A DNA stretch of 64,000 nt from a virus. The first letter of the stretch is position 1; every line of letters begins with the position of its first letter. The stretch is from positions 1 through 64,000 of the IMG/VR virus record IMGVR_UViG_3300032249_000373. One strand, 5' to 3'. The translations under genes were made by a program, and so were the position numbers. Positions 55,171 through 64,000 of the stretch are shown one piece after another. The notes under the pieces were generated by a model. It was not told the DNA's origin. It saw only the letters and a program-made list of their open reading frames with translations, and did not search any database.

Positions 55171-56321
55171 TTACAAATAAAGGTAAGAGTATAATCGGAA
55201 AATATATGCTAGGGCAGGCTCCTGCCTATGCTTCATATCTTGCAGTTGGCTGCGGTCCCCAGCCATTACAGACAGAAGATATTGCCGATGATTTTGCAAC
55301 AAAAACAAACCTAGATTTTGAGATGTTCAGAGTACCAATTTCCTCTAGAGGTTTTATAAATGAAAACGGTATAGATAAGATAGTCCTAACAGCAGAACTA
55401 CCAACAGAAGAAAGATATGAAATAACAGAAGTAGGTCTATACTCTGCAGGATCAAACCCATCTGCTGGTGCTAATGATAGCAAGACAGTATTTTCTTTTG
55501 CACAGGGAGAATCTTGGGTTCATCATACCGCCAACGCAGCAACTGCAATACCAACAATTTCTACTCCTTTAGATGATCCAGAAGATGATAATGTAATTGC
55601 AATCGATAATGTGTTTCAAACAAATGCAGATAATTCTATTTTTTATAAAACAAATAGGCTTGAAAGATATGAGCGTGCAAGGTTTTTAAATAATACTATC
55701 TTGATTCAGGGAGACGATTCAGATTTAAGTTTAGATGGTGGTGGATCTGGTGGAGTTGACCATATTGTTATTGAGCCAGGATCAAACCATATACACTTAA
55801 CTGCACCAAATGTTGATTTTTCTAAAAACTCTCCAACAGATGAACTAAGATTTGCATTTTCTTTAGTTAATAAAGATGGAGACTCTGTAGCAGTTCCAGA
55901 CACAATTAGAATATTAGTTGATTTTGCTGGCACTGATGTTGCAGAACCAAATGTGTATGCAAGATTTGAAGTTGATATTGAAAATGGTTTTGATGGATAT
56001 GACTTTGAAACAAATAGATATTTTGTAGTAAAGAAACAACTGCAAGAACTTTATACAACTCAAAACTTTACTTGGGAAGCAGTTACCGTAGTTAAAATTT
56101 ATGCTTGTGTTATTGACACTGGTGTTAGTGGAGGACCACTTCCTTCATCTGATTACTATATTGCTTTAGATGCAATGAGACTTGAAAATATTGCAACAAC
56201 AAACCCACTATATGGATTAACTGGTTATTCAGTTATTAAAAATGATACTGCTACAACTATTATCAAATCACCAAATACAAGTAACTATATTGAGTTTAGA
56301 TTTTCTATTGGTGTAACCTAA
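55167..56321 (+). CDS. Tail-collar/fibre-type minor tail protein, 384 residues
   Basis: MITNKGKSIIGKYMLGQAPA then YASYLAVGCGPQPLQTED, a N-terminal module widespread in actinophage fibre-anchoring proteins, with RYEITEVGLYSAGSNPSAGA. The C-terminal 200 residues (HIVIEPGSNHIHLTAPNVDF ... RFEVDIENGFDGYDFETNRY) form a carbohydrate-binding-type beta sandwich. Likely joins fibres to the tail tip. Overlaps neighbours on both sides. Confidence 0.75.
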   Translation: MITNKGKSIIGKYMLGQAPAYASYLAVGCGPQPLQTEDIADDFATKTNLDFEMFRVPISSRGFINENGIDKIVLTAELPTEERYEITEVGLYSAGSNPSAGANDSKTVFSFAQGESWVHHTANAATAIPTISTPLDDPEDDNVIAIDNVFQTNADNSIFYKTNRLERYERARFLNNTILIQGDDSDLSLDGGGSGGVDHIVIEPGSNHIHLTAPNVDFSKNSPTDELRFAFSLVNKDGDSVAVPDTIRILVDFAGTDVAEPNVYARFEVDIENGFDGYDFETNRYFVVKKQLQELYTTQNFTWEAVTVVKIYACVIDTGVSGGPLPSSDYYIALDAMRLENIATTNPLYGLTGYSVIKNDTATTIIKSPNTSNYIEFRFSIGVT

Positions 56322-56746
56322 TGGCTGATGCAAATATTAAAAAAACAAGAATTTTAAAATCAGCATTACCACCAGTTGATTTTGATACTCTAAAATATAA
56401 CACAAGATATAGAGTTATTTCTGAAGATAAAAACAGAACATCACACTGGTCTCCAATATATAACTCCAATGGTACTAATGTAGTTGGAACAACTGGCGCA
56501 CTTTCAATAAGTGAGGAAATAATTACAGCGGTATGGGGAGACGAAAACCTTCATCCAGCATATGATGTATTTGTTAGTTTTGATGGAAACTCATTTTTTT
56601 GGCACGGTACATCGGCAGTTCATTCATATTCTTTTTTAAATGAAGGAACAGCAACTGTACGTGTAAAAATACAACTAGCGTCATCTAAAAAGCAAATAAA
56701 GGCAGGATTAGGAATCTTTGATTCTGGATCACAACCTTTGATATAA
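56321..56746 (+). CDS. Small tail protein with FN3-like pattern, 141 residues
   Basis: NIKKTRILKSALPPVDFDTL followed by YNTRYRVISEDKNRTSHWSP is the pattern seen in small FN3-like actinophage tail proteins. TAATG overlap with the previous gene. No enzymatic residues. Probably a fibre spacer or accessory. Confidence 0.72.
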   Translation: MADANIKKTRILKSALPPVDFDTLKYNTRYRVISEDKNRTSHWSPIYNSNGTNVVGTTGALSISEEIITAVWGDENLHPAYDVFVSFDGNSFFWHGTSAVHSYSFLNEGTATVRVKIQLASSKKQIKAGLGIFDSGSQPLI

Positions 56747-56747
56747 T
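56739..56747 (+). promoter_or_regulatory. Extended -10 (TGATATAAT)
   Basis: Overlaps the stop of the previous gene; TAGGAGG and the ATG at 56765 follow. Confidence 0.6.
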
Positions 56748-56764
56748 CTAATAGGAGGAATAAA

Positions 56765-57205
56765 ATGGCAAAAGTACCACTACCAGAAAGAGGACAACCT
56801 CTTGATGTTACATATATTTATCAGTTAGCAGAGGCTGTAAATGACCTTTCTACTTCTATTTCTGATGCAACATATAACTATACAGATGTTGACGTAGTTG
56901 GAGCAGAAAAAAAGAGTTTAAAAACTTCAGACACAAAGTTTGTTGGAAAATATAAATCAATTGCAAATAACGAAACAGTAACTGCAGGTCAGGAAAAGTC
57001 TTACTCTGTAACATTTTCTAACTTCAAGTTTCCTCCAATTGCTACTGCATCAATTGTAAATATCAGTGGTACGACTGCTGGATCAAACACAAGTGTTGTA
57101 ATAACTTCTATTACAACTTCAGAGGTTCAGTTTATCGTAAAGTTTGGAACTTCTGGAACCGCATCAGTTGGTGTTAATGTGATTGCAATTGGTGTACCAA
57201 ACTAA
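56765..57205 (+). CDS. Tail fibre protein, 146 residues
   Basis: KVPLPERGQPLDVTYIYQLA followed by EAVNDLSTSISDATY forms an N-terminal helix-turn typical of a fibre anchor (the 'PERGQPLDV.Y' opening is widespread). The rest is a single beta-rich domain (ITSITTSEVQFIVKFG, then VGVNVIAIGVPN). Last gene of the virion module; replication genes start next. Confidence 0.75.
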   Translation: MAKVPLPERGQPLDVTYIYQLAEAVNDLSTSISDATYNYTDVDVVGAEKKSLKTSDTKFVGKYKSIANNETVTAGQEKSYSVTFSNFKFPPIATASIVNISGTTAGSNTSVVITSITTSEVQFIVKFGTSGTASVGVNVIAIGVPN

Positions 57206-57206
57206 C

Positions 57207-57395
57207 ATGACATGTAAAAGATGCGAAGGAAAGATGTTTGTTGATAGAATACATTCAAACATAGATCACCTAGAAACATATTGTGTAAAGTGTGGAAATA
57301 GAAAGTTTTATCATCCACCTAGCGAATCTGCGGAGGGAAAATGGCTACTGCAAAAGGAAAAATTCAGAGCGAAGCATATAATAGCGAACCTGTAA
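57207..57395 (+). CDS. Zinc-ribbon protein, 62 residues
   Basis: MTCKRCEGKMFVDR ... ETYCVKCGNRKFYHPPSES: two CxxC pairs 20 residues apart, a one-domain zinc ribbon, then a basic helix (WLLQKEKFRAKHIIANL). Such proteins often assist transcription or replication, but none can be named. The start at 57207 is chosen because the earlier in-frame Met would lie in the fibre gene. Overlaps the next gene by 55 nt. Confidence 0.78.
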   Translation: MTCKRCEGKMFVDRIHSNIDHLETYCVKCGNRKFYHPPSESAEGKWLLQKEKFRAKHIIANL

Positions 57396-57883
57396 TTCCT
57401 GGCGGTAAAAAGATTTGGTTCCTTAATGGAGACTTAGTAAGACTTCATCACAGTTCTAGATCAACAGGTATGGTAACTGTTTATAATATTAACAAAGATA
57501 GATTAGAGACTTGTCTACGTTCTGACTTTAGAAAAAATAGAAAAAGAGCATATACAATTGCAGAGACTGCTAAGTTAGTTAATCGTCATAGAAAATATAT
57601 GCCAAGATTAATAAAACGAGGAGTCATTCCTCCACCAGTTGGATCTAGCATTGATGGTAAAACAGGTTTTCAAATAAGAGCATACTACTCAGAAGACCAC
57701 GTTAGAGAGATTTGTGCTATACTTTCAACTATACATATTGGACAGCCAAGAAAAGATAAATTAATAACAAACAACATGACTCCTACAAGCCAAGAGTTGA
57801 CAAGGCGAATGGGAGACGGTATACTTACATATACGAAGACAGAAGATGGACGATTTATTCCAGTGTGGAGTGAATCTATTTAA
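57341..57883 (+). CDS. Helix-turn-helix DNA-binding protein, 180 residues
   Basis: Residues about 70-98 (YTIAETAKLVNRHRKYMPRL ... IKRGVIPPP) form a MerR/excisionase-type winged helix-turn-helix, with a wing (KTGFQIRAYYSEDHV) and a following helix. The N-terminal 60 residues (IWFLNGDLVRLHHSSRSTGM) look like a small beta domain. It may regulate the replication or late genes; its place at the junction between virion and replication modules fits that. GCGGAGGG ribosome site. Confidence 0.78.
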   Translation: MATAKGKIQSEAYNSEPVIPGGKKIWFLNGDLVRLHHSSRSTGMVTVYNINKDRLETCLRSDFRKNRKRAYTIAETAKLVNRHRKYMPRLIKRGVIPPPVGSSIDGKTGFQIRAYYSEDHVREICAILSTIHIGQPRKDKLITNNMTPTSQELTRRMGDGILTYTKTEDGRFIPVWSESI

Positions 57884-57901
57884 TTATTGAATGGGTGGAT
57901 A

Positions 57902-58108
57902 ATGGAAAACGACAACACAAAGGTATCTGTAACACTTGGATATACACTTAATCTAGGAAATTTTCAGTCACTACGCCTTGATTTGGGTATTGTAGATTCA
58001 AAGCGTGAAGGCGAAAATGTAGATGAGGCTTTTAGTCGTGTCTATAAGTTTGTAGAAGATAAACTTACAGAGAAGATTCAAGAAGCAAAATCTGAAATCT
58101 CAGAATAA
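57902..58108 (+). CDS. Hypothetical 68-residue replication-region protein
   Basis: Begins MENDNTKVSVTLGYTLNLGN, then FQSLRLDLGIVDSKREGENV and a helix (FSRVYKFVEDKLTEKIQEAK). This short strand-helix arrangement is found next to actinophage helicase genes; function unknown. The ATG at 57902 has a GGGTGG site 4 nt upstream and is preferred to the in-frame TTG at 57887. TAATG overlap with the next gene. Confidence 0.75.
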   Translation: MENDNTKVSVTLGYTLNLGNFQSLRLDLGIVDSKREGENVDEAFSRVYKFVEDKLTEKIQEAKSEISE

Positions 58109-58416
58109 TGGCTGATCGCAAAGACCGAATGGCTTTGCTCAGTAGGTTTAACAAGTTTTACTTGCAACGGTATGAGCAGAAGTCTAACATGAATCTAAAC
58201 GTTGAGCAGTGGGCTGCTGATGCCCTTGTAGAGTCATACGGAATTGCTCAGTGCTATGATATTCTTGAATATTATTTTAGTATTGCACAAGAACCTTCAT
58301 GGAATTATTTTGCATATAATGCAGAAAAGATTATTAACGGAAAAGCAGAAGTAGAGCAAGATAAAAAAGAACGTGAAGAACGTAGAAAATTAGCAAGGGA
58401 GTGGTTGAGTGAATAA
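58108..58416 (+). CDS. Hypothetical helicase-adjacent protein, 102 residues
   Basis: All-helical and charged: MADRKDRMALLSRFNKFYLQ, NLNVEQWAADALVESYGIAQ, CYDILEYYFSIAQEPSWNYF, and a final charged helix (QDKKEREERRKLAREWLSE). The position just upstream of a DnaB-like helicase, with an 8-nt overlap, suggests a helicase loader or accessory, but there is no ATPase motif. Named by context only. Confidence 0.72.
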   Translation: MADRKDRMALLSRFNKFYLQRYEQKSNMNLNVEQWAADALVESYGIAQCYDILEYYFSIAQEPSWNYFAYNAEKIINGKAEVEQDKKEREERRKLAREWLSE

Positions 58417-59629
58417 TACAGAAGCAAAGTTAATGTCTGCGGTATTACAAGATAAACAAATTCACGTACTGCTTCAAGCAAACGTTGAGACATTGCTAAG
58501 AACGCATAACGATGTCTGGAACTTTATTCGTTTGTATTCTGAAAATAATCAATGCTTGCCACCAGCAGAACTAGTTACAGAAAAGTTTAGAGACTTTGAA
58601 CCAGTTCCAGGTATTGGAGCAACAAAGCATCACCTAGCAGAACTACAAACAGAATATATTAATGATAGCCTAAAAGATATTTTACGCAATGCTGCAGGAG
58701 AAGTGCAAAGCGGTAATGGTGGAGAAGCACTTGAGCACCTAATTACAAAGACATCAGAACTAAAAAAGAATACTTCTGCAATTCGTGATATTGATGCAAC
58801 AGATCTTGAGTCTGCAGTTGCATACTATGAAATGGTTCAGAAACAAAAAGAAACTGGTCAGATAGGAATTAAAACAAACCTTCCAGGATTTGACAACTAT
58901 CTTCCATCTGGAATTATGCCAGGACAATTAGGTGTATTTCTTGCTTACCCAGGAATAGGTAAGTCTTGGATGGCTTTATACTTTGCAGTTCAGGCATGGA
59001 AGCAAGGCAAGTCACCACTTATTATTTCTCTTGAAATGTCTGAGACAGAAGTTCGTAATCGTATTTTTGCAATTATGGGTGAGGGACTTTGGTCACATAG
59101 AAAATTATCCAATGGTGAAGTTGAGATTGATATGCTTAAGAAATGGCATGCTAACAAGGTCGCTGGTCGCCCAGAGTTTCACATTATCTCAAATGATAGT
59201 GGTGGAGAAGTAACACCTTCCGTTATTCGTGGAAAGATTGATCAGTACCGTCCAGACTTTGTTGTTGTTGATTACCTGCAACTTATGTCACCAAACCAAA
59301 AGGCTGACTCTGAAACGGTACGAATGAAGAACCTTTCAAGAGAACTTAAACTAATGTCTATTGGTGAAGAAGTACCTATTATCGCTATCTCATCTGCAAC
59401 ACCAGATGATGTAAAGGATCTATCAAGTCCTCCAACACTTGGACAAACTGCTTGGTCTAGACAGATTGCATATGATGCTGACTGGGTTATGGCACTTGGT
59501 CGTGCAACTAATAGTGATATTATTGAATGTGTTTTCCGTAAGAATCGTAATGGTTTTATGGGAGATTTCTTAGTTCAGGTAGATTTTGATAAAGGTTATT
59601 ACAGGTATAAAGACTATGAAGACAAATAA
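58409..59629 (+). CDS. dnaB: DnaB-like replicative helicase, 406 residues, GTG start
   Basis: RecA-fold ring helicase that unwinds DNA at the fork. The N-terminal 140 residues are helical. Walker A is AYPGIGKSW at about residue 178, the SLEMSE segment at about 208 and Walker B VVVDYLQLM at about 283; IAISSATPDD and the C-terminal FRKNRNG segment complete the RecA core. It begins at GTG within the end of the previous gene, and its stop is directly followed by the primase start. All main catalytic residues are present. Confidence 0.88.
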   Translation: MNNTEAKLMSAVLQDKQIHVLLQANVETLLRTHNDVWNFIRLYSENNQCLPPAELVTEKFRDFEPVPGIGATKHHLAELQTEYINDSLKDILRNAAGEVQSGNGGEALEHLITKTSELKKNTSAIRDIDATDLESAVAYYEMVQKQKETGQIGIKTNLPGFDNYLPSGIMPGQLGVFLAYPGIGKSWMALYFAVQAWKQGKSPLIISLEMSETEVRNRIFAIMGEGLWSHRKLSNGEVEIDMLKKWHANKVAGRPEFHIISNDSGGEVTPSVIRGKIDQYRPDFVVVDYLQLMSPNQKADSETVRMKNLSRELKLMSIGEEVPIIAISSATPDDVKDLSSPPTLGQTAWSRQIAYDADWVMALGRATNSDIIECVFRKNRNGFMGDFLVQVDFDKGYYRYKDYEDK

Positions 59630-59630
59630 T

Positions 59631-60542
59631 ATGTATACACAAGAACAGATTAAGCGTGTTCTTGTTGGTTCTGGGGTTGACATTGAAGCAGAGTTTGGCA
59701 ATGACTTTATAATCTTTTGTCCATATCACAATAACAATAGAACACCTGCTGGTGAAGTTGCAAAAGATAGCGGATTATTCTTTTGCTTCGGCTGTCAGAC
59801 AACAAAAAACTTAGAAGAATTAATTATGCACATGTCTGGAAGAACATATTTTGAGGCAGTTCGCTATATTAAAAGTAAAGAAACAGAGCACGACATTGAA
59901 AAGTTGGTTAATAAAACACTGGTTGCACCACCAGAGTTTACTCCATATGATGAATTAATATTGAAGCGTTTGCATAATCAACTACTAGCACAAGAAAAAC
60001 CTAAGAACTATCTTAAGTATAGAAAGATTAACAGTTCTTCATTTACAAAGTTTTCACTTGGCTATTCAGAAAAACAAGACTCAATAACTATACCAATGCA
60101 TTCACCAGATGGCATGTGTCTTGGGTTTGTTGCAAGAACAATTGAAGGTAAAGATTTTAAAAATACACCAGGATTACCAAAGGGTAAAATATTATTTAAC
60201 CTGCACAGAATTAAATCATCTGGTACAGTATATTTAGTTGAATCATCTTTTGATGCTATTCGACTAGACCAAGTAGGTTTCCCAGCAGTTGCTACTCTGG
60301 GGGCTAATGTATCTAATTCTCAAATTAGATTGTTAGAAAAGTACTTCACAAACGTTGTACTAATTGCAGATAACGATGAGGCTGGTAATATAATGAAAGA
60401 TAAGTTAGTTGAAAAACTTGGATCTTTGGTTACTACTATCAGGCTTGATAAAAAATACAAAGACATAGGTGATATGGAAGATGAAGAAATTAAGAACTTA
60501 GAGTTCCAGTTTGACAAATCTATATCTGCTATGCTAAACTAA
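59631..60542 (+). CDS. dnaG: DnaG-like primase, 303 residues
   Basis: Makes RNA primers. N-terminal zinc site: CPYHNN (about residue 30) and CFGCQ (about residue 53), with a His in the usual place. Catalytic TOPRIM core: VYLVESSFDAI (about residue 200) and VLIADNDEAGNI (about residue 243). The protein is shorter than bacterial DnaG because the helicase-binding domain is missing, typical of phages. The start MYTQEQIKRVLVGS is favoured; an in-frame ATG 5 codons earlier inside the helicase gene is possible. Confidence 0.87.
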   Translation: MYTQEQIKRVLVGSGVDIEAEFGNDFIIFCPYHNNNRTPAGEVAKDSGLFFCFGCQTTKNLEELIMHMSGRTYFEAVRYIKSKETEHDIEKLVNKTLVAPPEFTPYDELILKRLHNQLLAQEKPKNYLKYRKINSSSFTKFSLGYSEKQDSITIPMHSPDGMCLGFVARTIEGKDFKNTPGLPKGKILFNLHRIKSSGTVYLVESSFDAIRLDQVGFPAVATLGANVSNSQIRLLEKYFTNVVLIADNDEAGNIMKDKLVEKLGSLVTTIRLDKKYKDIGDMEDEEIKNLEFQFDKSISAMLN

Positions 60543-60566
60543 TATAACAACACGAAGGAGAAAAAT

Positions 60567-61223
60567 ATGAGTATTGTAAAGGGACTGAAGAACATTGAAA
60601 CCCTACTCGAAAAGCCAAAGTATGATGAAAATGCACCAAAGGTTAAGTGGTTAAAACTTGCCGATGGACAATCAGTAAAGATCCGATTCATTGAAGAGTT
60701 GGACGAAGATTCTGCAAACTATAATGCAGAGCGTGGACTTGCACTAGTTGTTAAGGAGCACACAAATCCAAAGGACTACAAGCGCAAGGCTGTAGATACA
60801 ATGGAAACAGAAGGTCGTGACTGGGCAGAAGAGATGCATCGCAAGGATCCAAAGGCTGGCTGGAGAGCACGCCTTCGTTTCTACTGCAACGTTCTTGTAG
60901 ACGACGGCATTGAAGCACCATATGTTGCAATCTGGAACATGGGTATTAGCAAGCAGTCATCATTTAATACAATTCGTGAGTATGCTCTTGAAACAGGAAG
61001 CATCTCTAACGTGCTATGGAAGTTAAAGCGTAATGGTCAGGGAACTGAAACTAATTACACACTAATTCCATCAGCACCAGATAAGGAACCATTTAATTGG
61101 GGAGACATCAAGCCTTATCCACTAGAGTCTGCACTACGCAAGATTCCATATGCAGAACAAGAAGCGTTCTATTTGGGGTTTGACACTCCATCTGTAACTT
61201 CATCTACCAACACAGATTGGTAA
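60567..61223 (+). CDS. ssDNA-binding protein (gp32/gp2.5-like), 218 residues
   Basis: KVKWLKLADGQSVKIRFIEE is the first OB-fold strand pair, RLRFYCNVLVDDGIEAPYVA the second; EYALETGSISNVLWKLKRNG and NYTLIPSAP follow. The C-terminus is flexible and ends in Asp-Trp with an acidic patch (STNTDW), similar to gp32/gp2.5-type proteins whose acidic tail recruits partners. Genes for helicase, primase and polymerase flank it, which supports the call. AAGGAG ribosome site. Confidence 0.8.
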   Translation: MSIVKGLKNIETLLEKPKYDENAPKVKWLKLADGQSVKIRFIEELDEDSANYNAERGLALVVKEHTNPKDYKRKAVDTMETEGRDWAEEMHRKDPKAGWRARLRFYCNVLVDDGIEAPYVAIWNMGISKQSSFNTIREYALETGSISNVLWKLKRNGQGTETNYTLIPSAPDKEPFNWGDIKPYPLESALRKIPYAEQEAFYLGFDTPSVTSSTNTDW

Positions 61224-61224
61224 C

Positions 61225-64000
61225 ATGAACTACGTAGGCTTACACGTACATACCCATTACTCACTATTTGACGGCGTAGCAACTCCAAAAGAGTATGTTG
61301 ACCGTGCTAGTGCTTTAGGCATGCCAGCAATCGCAATCACAGACCATGGTACGTTGTCTGGTCATCGTGAGATGTATCGCATGGCTAAAGAAAAGGGTAT
61401 TAAGCCAATTCTAGGTCTAGAAGGATATATGTGTGCAGACATATCTGATACAAGAGATAAGTCTGAAAGAGAAGGTCAACAAGATCTTGTCTATAACCAC
61501 ATTATCCTTCTAGCCAAGAATAAACTAGGTTTAGAAAACCTTAACAAGATTAGTGAATTATCATGGACAGATGGTTTCTTTAAGAAGCCAAGGTTTGATT
61601 TTGATATTCTACAAAAGTATCGTGAAGGTATTATTGTAACTTCTGCTTGTCCAAGCAGTGTTATTGTTAAAGCATTAGAAGAAGAAGAGTTTGCTCTTGC
61701 CAAGAAGTATATTCAGTGGTTTAAAGATAACTTTGGTAGTGACTACTACATTGAAGTAATGCCACACAATGATGCACAAATAAACAAATACCTAATAGAA
61801 CTTGCAGATGAGTTTAGTATCAAGGTTGTTGTTACCCCAGATTGTCACCATGTTGATCAGTCACAAAGAGAAGTTCAAGAGTTTAAGTTGTTACTTAACA
61901 CACATGGGAAAGTAAACAAAGAAGCAACATATGAAAAGTCAAAGAAGCAACCAGATATGATGAAACGACTTGACTATCTATATGGAGAAGATCGCCAGAT
62001 AACATTTAATAAATTTGATATCCACTTATTGTCTTATGAAGAGATGAAGGCAGCGATGGAATTGCAGGGTATTGACAGACCTGATATCTATGCTAACACA
62101 CTACTATTAGCAGATACAGTAGAAGACTATGAGATACAAGATGGACTAAACTTATTGCCAGTTCAATATAAAAGCCCAGATAAGGAACTTGCTAAGATTG
62201 CTCTAGAAGGTTTGCAGTTAAAGGGTTTGTCAGAAAATAAAGAATATCTAGATAGGCTTGACGAAGAACTAAAGATTATTAAAGATAAAAAGTTTGCACC
62301 ATACTTCCTTGTTGTTCAAAGCATGATTTCTTGGGCTAAGAAGGAAGGAATTATGGTTGGTCCTGGTCGTGGATCTGCTGCTGGTTCATTGGTTTGTTAC
62401 TCACTTGGAATTACAGATATTGATCCAATTAAGTATGGTCTTCTGTTCTTCCGATTTATTAATCCAGAACGTAATGACTTTCCAGATATTGATACAGATA
62501 TTCAAGATAACAGACGTGATGAAGTTAAAGACTATCTTGTTAGACAATATAGACACGTTGCATCTATTGCAACATTCCTTGAATTTAAAGACAAGGGTGT
62601 TGTGCGAGATGTAGCCAGAGTTTTAGATATTCCATTAACAGATGTAAACAAGGTTTTAAAGTTGGTAGATACTTGGGATGAATATTGTTCATCAAGGACT
62701 GCTGCTTGGTTTAGAGAAAAGTATCCAGAGGTGGAGGTTTATGGTGAACAATTACGTGGTCGTATTCGTGGTACTGGTATACACGCTGCTGGTGTGGTCA
62801 CTAGCAAAGATCCGATTTTTAGGTTTGCTCCAATGGAAACGAGATCTAGTCCTGGGTCTGATGAACGTATACCTGTGGTTGGTGTCGACATGGAAGAGGC
62901 TGAACGCATCGGGCTTATAAAAATTGACGCACTTGGTCTTAAAACATTAAGTGTTATTCAAGATGCAGTTGCAATGATTAAAGAAAATCATTACAAGGAT
63001 ATTGATTTAGATTCTCTTGATCTTGCAGATGCAAAGGTTTACGAAATGCTTTCAGATGGATATACAAAGGGTGTATTTCAGTGTGAAGCAACACCTTACA
63101 CAAATCTTTTAGTTAAGATGGGTGTTAAGAATTTTAATGAACTTGCCGCATCAAATGCATTGGTTCGTCCTGGTGCTATGAATACTATTGGTAAAGATTA
63201 TATTGCTCGTAAACATGGCAAGCAAAATGTATCTTATACGCACCAGATTATGAAAGAGTTTACGGAGGATACTTATGGCTGTGTTCTTTACCAAGAGCAA
63301 GTTATGCAAGCATGCGTACACCTTGGACAAATGTCCATGTCGGAAGCAGATAAAGTTAGAAAAATCATTGGAAAGAAAAAAGATGCTAAAGAGTTTGATG
63401 TATACAAAGAGCAGTTTGTCAAAGGTGCTTCTGCCTATATTACTCCCAATCAGGCTCTTGATCTATGGCATGACTTTGAAGCGCATGCGGGATACTCATT
63501 CAACAAGTCTCATGCGGTTGCTTACTCTACGCTCTCGTATTGGACGGCGTGGTTAAAGTATTACTACCCTCTTGAGTTTATGTTTGCATTGCTTAAGAAT
63601 GAGAAAGACAAGGATGGTCGTACAGAATATCTAATTGAGGCAAAGCGTATGGGTATTCCTATTAAACTTCCTCATATTAATGACTCTGACTTTGATTTTA
63701 AAATTGAGGGTAAGGGAATCAGGTTTGGATTAACTGGTATTAAGTTTATATCAACAAATATTGCAGAAAAGTATATTGCTGCTAGACCATTTAAGTCATA
63801 CAAAGAACTTGAAGAGTTTACTTTTACAAAAGGCAATGGAGTAAATAGTCGTGCACTTAATGCTTTACGTGTAATAGGTGCTGCAACTTTTGCTGATCAA
63901 CCAAGAAATGATGCTGAGATTAAAGAAAATCTATATGAATACTTAAACCTTCCAGAATTCAATATTACAATCCCTTCTCATTATTATGCATTTATTCAGG
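61225..64000 (+). CDS. dnaE: DNA polymerase III alpha subunit (DnaE-like), 3' end cut by window edge
   Basis: An uninterrupted frame of 925 codons to the window edge. N-terminal PHP domain: NYVGLHVHTHYSLFDG and ITDHGT, then CHHVDQ around residue 208. Polymerase palm: MVGPGRGSAAGSLVCYSLGI (about residue 377), FPDIDTDI (about 419; two catalytic Asp) and IGLIKIDALGLKTL (about 563; third Asp). Then GVFQCEA, LVRPGAMNT, QEQVMQACVHLGQMSMSEAD and GYSFNKSHAVAYS. It is the replicative polymerase of this phage and starts 1 nt after the SSB gene stop. Confidence 0.93.
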   Translation, partial: MNYVGLHVHTHYSLFDGVATPKEYVDRASALGMPAIAITDHGTLSGHREMYRMAKEKGIKPILGLEGYMCADISDTRDKSEREGQQDLVYNHIILLAKNKLGLENLNKISELSWTDGFFKKPRFDFDILQKYREGIIVTSACPSSVIVKALEEEEFALAKKYIQWFKDNFGSDYYIEVMPHNDAQINKYLIELADEFSIKVVVTPDCHHVDQSQREVQEFKLLLNTHGKVNKEATYEKSKKQPDMMKRLDYLYGEDRQITFNKFDIHLLSYEEMKAAMELQGIDRPDIYANTLLLADTVEDYEIQDGLNLLPVQYKSPDKELAKIALEGLQLKGLSENKEYLDRLDEELKIIKDKKFAPYFLVVQSMISWAKKEGIMVGPGRGSAAGSLVCYSLGITDIDPIKYGLLFFRFINPERNDFPDIDTDIQDNRRDEVKDYLVRQYRHVASIATFLEFKDKGVVRDVARVLDIPLTDVNKVLKLVDTWDEYCSSRTAAWFREKYPEVEVYGEQLRGRIRGTGIHAAGVVTSKDPIFRFAPMETRSSPGSDERIPVVGVDMEEAERIGLIKIDALGLKTLSVIQDAVAMIKENHYKDIDLDSLDLADAKVYEMLSDGYTKGVFQCEATPYTNLLVKMGVKNFNELAASNALVRPGAMNTIGKDYIARKHGKQNVSYTHQIMKEFTEDTYGCVLYQEQVMQACVHLGQMSMSEADKVRKIIGKKKDAKEFDVYKEQFVKGASAYITPNQALDLWHDFEAHAGYSFNKSHAVAYSTLSYWTAWLKYYYPLEFMFALLKNEKDKDGRTEYLIEAKRMGIPIKLPHINDSDFDFKIEGKGIRFGLTGIKFISTNIAEKYIAARPFKSYKELEEFTFTKGNGVNSRALNALRVIGAATFADQPRNDAEIKENLYEYLNLPEFNITIPSHYYAFIQ

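Noticed and set aside
1-64000. CRISPR array, insertion sequence, integrase or attachment site
   Set aside because: No regularly spaced repeats, no transposase or recombinase motif and no tRNA-overlapping duplicated sequence were seen.

Overview
The window is an internal 64 kb piece of a larger, AT-rich, tailed double-stranded DNA phage genome. Genes run off both edges. It carries an HK97-type head module, a very long tape measure, a long non-contractile tail module, many fibre genes, a lysin and its own replication genes, with no integrase, repressor or host genes, so a virulent siphovirus is the best reading. A DUF932 protein, a GP88 protein, DUF2746- and XkdF-like proteins, a class II ribonucleotide reductase, a phage DnaE and many apparently leaderless genes point to an actinobacterial host. 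The low GC makes a freshwater low-GC actinobacterium plausible. The host is an inference, not something the sequence shows.

Layout. (1) 1-8610 is an early or accessory region of about 27 small genes, mostly on the minus strand, in short operons with coupled starts and stops (TAATG, ATGA). It includes a tRNA-Asp and several cysteine-pair proteins, and three predicted 19-21 residue membrane peptides. Its intergenic gaps hold an unusual regulatory grammar: eight promoters with a TTTGTCAG-like box exactly 10 nt upstream of the -10; five perfect TGTGA-N6-TCACA palindromes (CRP/GlxR type); five perfect TTATCCACA DnaA boxes; and five copies of a 3' hairpin whose stem shows compensatory changes. (2) 8610-24735 is the fibre, glycan and lysis region: two glycosyltransferases, four members of an uncharacterised paralogous family, a holin-like protein, a secreted lysozyme-like lysin and about a dozen fibre or adhesin genes (collagen-like, fibronectin III, glycine-rich, repeated fibre modules). 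(3) 24894-26924 is an adenosylcobalamin-dependent ribonucleotide reductase set inside the late region. (4) 26960-57205 is the virion module: a LamG-type tail protein, portal, protease with a nested scaffold, capsid, connector genes, tail tube, two tandem paralogous tail chaperones, a 3182-residue tape measure, and distal tail, hub and fibre genes. No terminase is visible. (5) 57207-64000 is replication: zinc ribbon, helix-turn-helix protein, DnaB-like helicase, DnaG-like primase, ssDNA-binding protein and a PHP-containing DNA polymerase III alpha subunit cut off at the edge.

Transcription logic. Outside the early region, almost every gene or small operon is preceded by an extended -10 (TGnTATAAT) with no consistent -35. 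At roughly a dozen genes the start codon lies 5-10 nt after the -10, so those messages should be leaderless. Intrinsic terminators follow the fibre block, the capsid gene and the tail tube gene. The early and late promoter classes look distinct, which suggests a phage-controlled switch. I consider the early regulatory cassette, the covarying hairpin, the kinase-like insertion in the tape measure and the duplicated tail chaperones the most noteworthy items.
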